Source of the DNA: an uncultured bacterium | GTDB taxonomy: Bacteria; Bacillota_I; Bacilli_A; RF39; UBA660 | DNA length: 18,236 nt | Assembly (NCBI GenBank): GCA_949286645.1 | Contig: CASEDN010000099.1 | Coordinates: forward strand, 1 to 18,236 | Direction: 5' to 3' | Part shown: in pieces, positions 13,808-18,236 of the stretch | Layout of the letters: every line of letters begins with the position of its first letter | Numbering within the stretch: the first letter of the stretch is position 1 | Translations under genes and position numbers: made by a program | The notes under the pieces: model-generated | Database searches by the model: none | What the model saw: only the letters and a program-made list of their open reading frames with translations | What the model was told of the DNA's origin: nothing

Positions 13808-14770
13808 ATGCAAGTAACAATTTTAGGAACAGGAGCCTTTGGTCTTGCTCTTGGGAATTTATTACATGAAAAAAGTAAGGCCAATATTGTTTTTTGGACG
13901 GCTTTTGAAGAAGAATATTTAGAAATAACTAATAATAACACTTATGATAGAGTCTTAACTGGAATAGAATTAGCTTCTAATCTAGATGTTACTATGGATT
14001 TGAGTACTGCTTTAAATAATTCAGATTTAATTGTTGTAGCAGTTCCATGTAATCATGTAAGAGAGGTTCTAACAAGAATTGAAGACTATCTAAATGATAA
14101 TAGTAGAGTAATATTAGTATCTAAGGGTCTTGAAAAGAATACAGATTTATTAATGACAGAAATTTATGAAGAGTTAGGTTTAAAAGGACAAGTATCATAT
14201 ATTACAGGACCAACTTTTGCCAAAGAACTTATCATTAATAGTAAAGCAGGATTAACACTTGGTACTAAAGATGAGAAGACAAAAGAGTTAATGTTAAAAC
14301 TATTTAAAGATACTAACGTTGAAATAGAAGTAATAGACGATTATATCGGATTAGAACTATATGGTGTTATTAAAAATGTTTTAGCAATACTAATGGGAAG
14401 TATTAATAGTAAATATAGGGGTGACTCTACTAATGCTTATTACTTAACAAAAATATATAACTTTGCTAAAGATTTAGTAACTAAACTAGGAGGAAAAGAA
14501 AGTACTTCTACTTGTTATGGTGCCCTAGGAGATATTTTACTAACTTGTAATAGTAAAACTAGTCGTAACTATAGTTATGGAGTTTTATTATATACTAATA
14601 AGAATGAAGCTGAAGTTTATAAGAAACATTATACCGTTGAAGGAAGTATTGCCATTACCTCTTTAACAAAACTATTAAGAAAGAATAATCAAACTTCAGA
14701 ATTTTTAGAAAAACTAACTGAATATTTTAATGGTACTATTAGTCTTGCTGAAGTATTAGAGTTATTCTAG
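13808..14770 (+). CDS. gpsA: glycerol-3-phosphate dehydrogenase [NAD(P)+], GpsA
   Basis: Reduces dihydroxyacetone phosphate to sn-glycerol 3-phosphate, the backbone of membrane phospholipids; cytosolic. 320 residues, slightly shorter than the usual 330-345. The Rossmann motif is LGTGAFGLALGN (G7, G9, G12), followed by VAVPCNHVREV, LVSKGLEKNT, GPTFAKEL (family: GPSFAxE), the catalytic lysine in GVIKNVLAI, then GALGDILLTCNSKTSRNYSYG and VEGS. The segment after the catalytic lysine (MGSINSKYRGDSTNAYYLTK) departs from the common NTKAALITRG form, and the C-terminus is short. SD GAAGGTG. Heads an operon with three membrane-protein genes. Identification is secure despite the divergence. Confidence 0.94.
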   Translation: MQVTILGTGAFGLALGNLLHEKSKANIVFWTAFEEEYLEITNNNTYDRVLTGIELASNLDVTMDLSTALNNSDLIVVAVPCNHVREVLTRIEDYLNDNSRVILVSKGLEKNTDLLMTEIYEELGLKGQVSYITGPTFAKELIINSKAGLTLGTKDEKTKELMLKLFKDTNVEIEVIDDYIGLELYGVIKNVLAILMGSINSKYRGDSTNAYYLTKIYNFAKDLVTKLGGKESTSTCYGALGDILLTCNSKTSRNYSYGVLLYTNKNEAEVYKKHYTVEGSIAITSLTKLLRKNNQTSEFLEKLTEYFNGTISLAEVLELF

Positions 14771-14778
14771 GAGAATTT

Positions 14779-15930
14779 ATGGAAGTATATTTAGAAACAA
14801 TAAAAACAGCTTTCCTTATTTTTCCCTTTCTAGCATTCTTAATAACTCTACCATATCTATTATTACAATATCATAAGTACGGCTCAGTACCTTTAATTAG
14901 AAGTAGTATTGTCTATACTTTTATTCTATATCTATTAACCGCTTACTTTCTTGTAATATTACCTCTACCAAGTAAAGAGGAAGTACTAATGATGCCAACT
15001 AAAGTTCCCCAGTTAATACCATTTACCTTTATAGGTGACTTTATAGAAGCCTTTAAAGAGACAAGTGGAGTTTTATCTTTCCTAAAGTCTCCCATAGTTT
15101 ATACAACACTCTTTAATATTGCAATTACTGTTCCCTTTGGAATCTACTTAAGATATTACTTTAAGAAAAAATGGTATACTACTATCATTTATACATTTTT
15201 ATTAAGTCTATACTTTGAAATAACTCAGCTTACAGGTCTTTATGGCCTTTACCCTAAAGCATATCGTCTTTTTGATGTTGATGATTTAATAATTAATACC
15301 TTAGGAGGACTAATAGGTTATTTAATTACTCCGATTGTTACTATACTTTTACCAGATAGAGACAAAATAGATAAATTATCTTATAAAAGAGGTAAAGTAG
15401 TCTCAATTTATAGACGCTTTCTATCTTTCCTAATAGATATCTTTATCTTTGCAACTATAATGTTTATAATACTTGCTTTATTAAACTTTAATGACTTTTT
15501 GTTACCTTTAATAATAATGACAGCAATTTATTATGTGATTTTACCTACCATAACCTCACGAACTTTAGGAAAATACCTTGTCAAAATAAAATTAGAAAGT
15601 AAAAACAAACATAAACACCTATCTATATTTATAAGACAAGTAATCCTTTACTTTGGAATAGTCTTTGGTCCCCTTATTTTTATAGAATTAAATCAATATG
15701 TTAATGGCCTTATAACATTATTTTACATTTTATTTGCAATATATGCTTATTTTGAAATATTCTTAAAATTCTTTGGGCGTAAAAAACCTTTAATATATGA
15801 AATATTAACTAAAACAGAAAATATAAGTACAGTCTATTATATAGACCATGAAGAAAATGAACCTAGTCAAGATACTAAAAGTGTGATAAACTATAACAAA
15901 GAGGAGGTTAAAGATGAAAGTAGAGATTAA
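14779..15930 (+). CDS. VanZ-RDD fusion membrane protein
   Basis: A 383-residue multi-pass membrane protein. The N-terminal half is VanZ-like: TM helices around 12-30, 41-61, 105-121, 134-151 and 171-189, with IPFTFIGDFIEAF, ITVPFGIYLRY, the EITQLTGLYGL motif and FDVDDLIINTLGGLIGYL. The C-terminal half from about 205 is an RDD domain: YRRFLSFLIDIFIF, SRTLGKYLVKIKL, RQVILY and further TM segments. A polar, acidic tail follows (about 340-383). VanZ proteins are linked to low-level glycopeptide resistance and RDD proteins to ion or osmotic transport; what the fusion does is not known to me. SD AGGAGA overlaps the gpsA stop. Its last 17 nt overlap the DUF308 gene. Confidence 0.82.
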   Translation: MEVYLETIKTAFLIFPFLAFLITLPYLLLQYHKYGSVPLIRSSIVYTFILYLLTAYFLVILPLPSKEEVLMMPTKVPQLIPFTFIGDFIEAFKETSGVLSFLKSPIVYTTLFNIAITVPFGIYLRYYFKKKWYTTIIYTFLLSLYFEITQLTGLYGLYPKAYRLFDVDDLIINTLGGLIGYLITPIVTILLPDRDKIDKLSYKRGKVVSIYRRFLSFLIDIFIFATIMFIILALLNFNDFLLPLIIMTAIYYVILPTITSRTLGKYLVKIKLESKNKHKHLSIFIRQVILYFGIVFGPLIFIELNQYVNGLITLFYILFAIYAYFEIFLKFFGRKKPLIYEILTKTENISTVYYIDHEENEPSQDTKSVINYNKEEVKDESRD

Positions 15931-16546
15931 AAAAGTAATTTGGCCATCTTTGCTTAGTTCAATATTTTTATTACTACTAGGATTATTATTATTCTTTAAA
16001 TCAAGTGAGACATTAGTAGGTATATCTTATTTAGTAGGCGGTGTCTTAATAGCATTAGGTGTTATTGCCATAATAAACTTTTTAAGAAATGGTTCTAGAG
16101 ATATTTTTGTACAATTAAATATAGTCTATGGTATAGTAAGTATAGTAGCAGGAATATTTTTAGTAACTGTACCTGAGTTTATAGGTAGTATTATCCCAAT
16201 AGTTGTAGGTATCGCTGTTATCATAAGCAGTTCTTTCAAATTACAACAAGCCCTTGTTTTAAAAAATCTAGATAATAGATATTTTTTACCATCATTAATA
16301 ATGGCTATATTATGTTTAATCTGTGGTGTAGTAATCTTATTTAATCCATTTACAAGTGCTGCAGTTGTAACGGGGCTTATTGGCCTTTTTATGATAGTTT
16401 ATGCCATATTAGATCTAGTCAATAGTTTCATTTTAAGAAAAAGTAGTAATATTAGTGTAGAAATAAGTACTGATAGAAAAGAACATAGAGGTAAAAAAAC
16501 AAAAACTGCCAAGGTTGTTAAAGAAGTAGATAGAAAAGATGAGTGA
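15914..16546 (+). CDS. HdeD/DUF308-family membrane protein
   Basis: 210 residues with about six closely spaced TM helices (roughly 11-27, 36-58, 67-85, 88-105, 124-142, 147-171), the paired-helix arrangement of HdeD/DUF308 proteins, with repeated LLLGLLLFF, GIVSIVAGIFL and CLICGVVILFNP units. A basic cytosolic tail (172-210, KEHRGKKTKTAKVVKEV) is an addition to the core fold. SD GAGGAGG (15901-15907) lies inside the preceding gene, which it overlaps by 17 nt. Stop is TGA, overlapped by the next small gene. Exact function unknown; family members are linked to acid or envelope stress. Confidence 0.78.
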   Translation: MKVEIKKVIWPSLLSSIFLLLLGLLLFFKSSETLVGISYLVGGVLIALGVIAIINFLRNGSRDIFVQLNIVYGIVSIVAGIFLVTVPEFIGSIIPIVVGIAVIISSSFKLQQALVLKNLDNRYFLPSLIMAILCLICGVVILFNPFTSAAVVTGLIGLFMIVYAILDLVNSFILRKSSNISVEISTDRKEHRGKKTKTAKVVKEVDRKDE

Positions 16547-16709
16547 TAAAATGCAAATTCTAAATTTAAAAGACACATTAGATGATTTAACAGTAAAAAT
16601 AAATGATTTTTTATCTAAGTATGTATCTGATCCTGTCTTTCTGGTAGCTCTTGCTATAATATTATTGTTAATAGGATGTTGGGGTATAAAATATTTTGGA
16701 AGGAAGTAA
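16539..16709 (+). CDS. small single-pass membrane protein (56 aa)
   Basis: Begins MSDKMQILNLKDTLDDLTVK. A polar, amphipathic N-terminal half (1-30) is followed by one TM segment (VFLVALAIILLLIGCWGIKY, about 33-52) and a short basic end (FGRK). The ATG lies inside the end of the DUF308 gene (8-nt overlap), implying translational coupling; ATG 16551 (52 aa) is the alternative start. It is the last gene of the gpsA operon, and its stop is inside the terminator stem. I do not recognise the family. The TM segment and tight packing argue that it is real. Confidence 0.6.
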   Translation: MSDKMQILNLKDTLDDLTVKINDFLSKYVSDPVFLVALAIILLLIGCWGIKYFGRK

Positions 16710-16732
16710 GTGCAGCATCACTTGCTTCTTTT
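16701..16732 (+). terminator. intrinsic terminator of the gpsA operon
   Basis: GAAGTAAGTG (16703-16712) pairs with CACTTGCTTC (16719-16728), with one G-U pair and a 6-nt loop, followed by TTTTAATT. The stop codon of the 56-residue gene lies in the left arm. Confidence 0.82.
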
Positions 16733-16755
16733 AATTGATAAGGAGGTGTTAAACA

Positions 16756-17313
16756 GTGGAAAGATTAAAAATAGGTCATAAGTATCAAATACATAGTTAT
16801 AAACATAACGGTCAGATTTATAAAGCTTGGGATGAAGCGACACTTTTAAATTTTGATTTCAAGAAAGGGATCTTAATTTTTGCTAATAATTGTACGACAG
16901 TTACAGAAAAAGATGGCCATACCTGGAAAACAAAAGAGCCTGCTATTTTATATTTCTTTTTAAACAAATGGTACAACATCATTGGACAATATAAAGGGAG
17001 AGGCATAAGTTATTATTGTAATATGGCAAGCCCTATAATAATAGAAGATAATACCATAAAATATATTGATTACGATTTAGATGTTAAAGTTTTTTCAGGT
17101 GGCGCTTTTAAAGTAGTAGATAAGAATGAATACAACTATCATAAGAATAAGTTTAAGTACCCAAAAGAAATAGATTACATAATAAAAGAACAATTAAATG
17201 ATTTGATAAATGAAATACGGAATAAAAAGAATTATTTTAATAACAATGAGATAGAAAACTGGGTAAAATACTACTTATATTTAGAAAGTAATAAAAATTA
17301 TAAAAAAAATTAA
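16756..17313 (+). CDS. DUF402 nucleoside phosphatase (Ntdp/YgaC-like)
   Basis: 185 residues. Homologues in staphylococci and Bacillus (Ntdp, YgaC) are cytosolic enzymes hydrolysing nucleoside tri- and diphosphates. Start is GTG 16756, set by a near-perfect SD AAGGAGGTG (16740-16748). Conserved features: YKAWDEATLL near 22-31, W57 and KWYNIIGQYK (71-80), YYCNMASP (86-93), then the acidic catalytic segment YIDYDLDVKVF (103-113) and VDKNEYNYHKNKFKYPKEID. The usual FPDG after KV is FSGG here. The C-terminus is rich in Asn and Lys from A-tracts that merge with the rrn UP region, so the gene ends only 8 nt before the first rrn -35, and no terminator separates them. Confidence 0.85.
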   Translation: MERLKIGHKYQIHSYKHNGQIYKAWDEATLLNFDFKKGILIFANNCTTVTEKDGHTWKTKEPAILYFFLNKWYNIIGQYKGRGISYYCNMASPIIIEDNTIKYIDYDLDVKVFSGGAFKVVDKNEYNYHKNKFKYPKEIDYIIKEQLNDLINEIRNKKNYFNNNEIENWVKYYLYLESNKNYKKN

Positions 17314-17321
17314 AAAAAGTG

Positions 17322-17350
17322 TTGACAGGAATAACCGGCTCTGATATATT
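17322..17350 (+). promoter_or_regulatory. rrn promoter P1
   Basis: TTGACA (17322-17327), 17-nt spacer, TATATT (17345-17350) with TGA just before the -10. The preceding A-tracts act as a likely UP element and overlap the DUF402 gene end. Confidence 0.9.
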
Positions 17351-17417
17351 AGAAAACGTCACTTAAATTTAGAGCTATTTGTGAACAAAAAAAGATTAAA
17401 AAAAATCAAAAAAAGTG

Positions 17418-17446
17418 TTGACAAACAAGTTTTAAATTGATATAGT
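17418..17446 (+). promoter_or_regulatory. rrn promoter P2
   Basis: TTGACA (17418-17423), 17-nt spacer, TATAGT (17441-17446), extended -10 TGA. Preceded by two A-tracts. Confidence 0.9.
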
Positions 17447-17520
17447 GGAGAAGCGTTGACATTAATTGTCCATTTCAAATATACCAAAGAAAAAAGTCGA
17501 TAAAAAAATCAAAAAAAGTG

Positions 17521-17549
17521 TTGACAAAACAAAAACAATTTGGTATATT
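17521..17549 (+). promoter_or_regulatory. rrn promoter P3
   Basis: TTGACA (17521-17526), 17-nt spacer, TATATT (17544-17549), extended -10 TGG. Lies about 105 nt before the 16S 5' end. Confidence 0.9.
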
Positions 17550-17577
17550 AAAAACGCAGCTTGAGAAAAAGCAAAAA

Positions 17578-17592
17578 TGTTCTTTGAAAACT
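17578..17592 (+). promoter_or_regulatory. boxA antitermination site in the rrn leader
   Basis: TGTTCTTTGAAAACT matches the boxA found in Bacillus-type rrn leaders, where NusB/S10 bind to prevent premature termination. It lies about 60 nt before the 16S start. Confidence 0.65.
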
Positions 17593-17652
17593 AAGCAAAA
17601 CGTCAATTTTGAGTTGTCGGGATTAAATTATAATAATTAAACTTTTAAATAT

Positions 17653-18236
<584 letters not shown>

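Larger units (their letters stand above)
17310..17526 (+). repeat. 18-nt block repeated three times at the rrn promoters
   Basis: Copies at 17310-17327, 17406-17423 and 17509-17526, each ending AAAAAAAGTGTTGACA. The last two are identical; the first differs at one base (T for C). Spacings are 96 and 103 nt. Confidence 0.85.

Noticed and set aside
17456..17485. A fourth rrn promoter (TTGACA, 18-nt spacer, TATACC)
   Set aside because: The -10 matches only 4 of 6, the spacer is longer and it lacks the shared A-tract block.
17300..17530. CRISPR-like repeats
   Set aside because: The three repeated blocks are promoters with A-tracts; spacing and content do not fit repeats and spacers.

Overview
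The window (about 30% GC by eye) comes from a low-GC, spore-forming member of the Bacillota, most likely class Bacilli. It carries an alpha/beta SASP, SpoIVA and SpoVIF, and der, gpsA and spoIVA lie close together as they do in Bacillus, although here they are rearranged. Intrinsic terminators and strong purine-rich Shine-Dalgarno (SD) sites are common. The code is standard: Trp is TGG, and TAA, TAG and TGA all end genes. The partial 16S rRNA looks like that of an uncultured gut lineage (RF39/Erysipelotrichia-like), but that placement is inference and needs a tree.

Left part (1-4,060): the 3' end of a SASP gene, a TasA/camelysin-like secreted protein with a SipW-type signal, an acetate kinase (ackA copy 1), then an accessory pair, an ORF6N-domain gene and a RhuM-Fic/Doc fusion. 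The fusion is cut by one in-frame TAA just before its Fic/Doc catalytic motif. Both accessory genes carry almost the same TCGCAAA/TTTGCGA palindrome inside their coding sequence, and the region ahead of them holds a perfect 14-bp palindrome and a duplicated 16-nt element. This is the most unusual part of the window.

Middle (4,060-8,810): a second, more canonical acetate kinase in an operon with an NrnA-type DHH phosphoesterase and the ribosome-assembly GTPase EngB (YihA/YsxC). A small unknown gene follows, converging on spoIVA; the two stop codons overlap inside one hairpin.

Right-centre (8,810-13,760): a DUF2974 (Mbeg1-like) alpha/beta hydrolase; on the minus strand der, a tightly coupled 59-residue gene and spoVIF; then a YjdF-like membrane protein, an XRE-type regulator and a LiaF-like membrane protein.

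Right (13,760-18,236): a gpsA operon (gpsA, a VanZ-RDD membrane fusion, a DUF308 membrane protein, a 56-residue one-TM protein), a DUF402 (Ntdp-like) nucleotide phosphatase, then three near-identical tandem rrn promoters, a boxA and the first ~580 nt of a 16S rRNA gene. Several genes have their -10 box only about 20 nt before the start codon, so very short 5' leaders look typical here.
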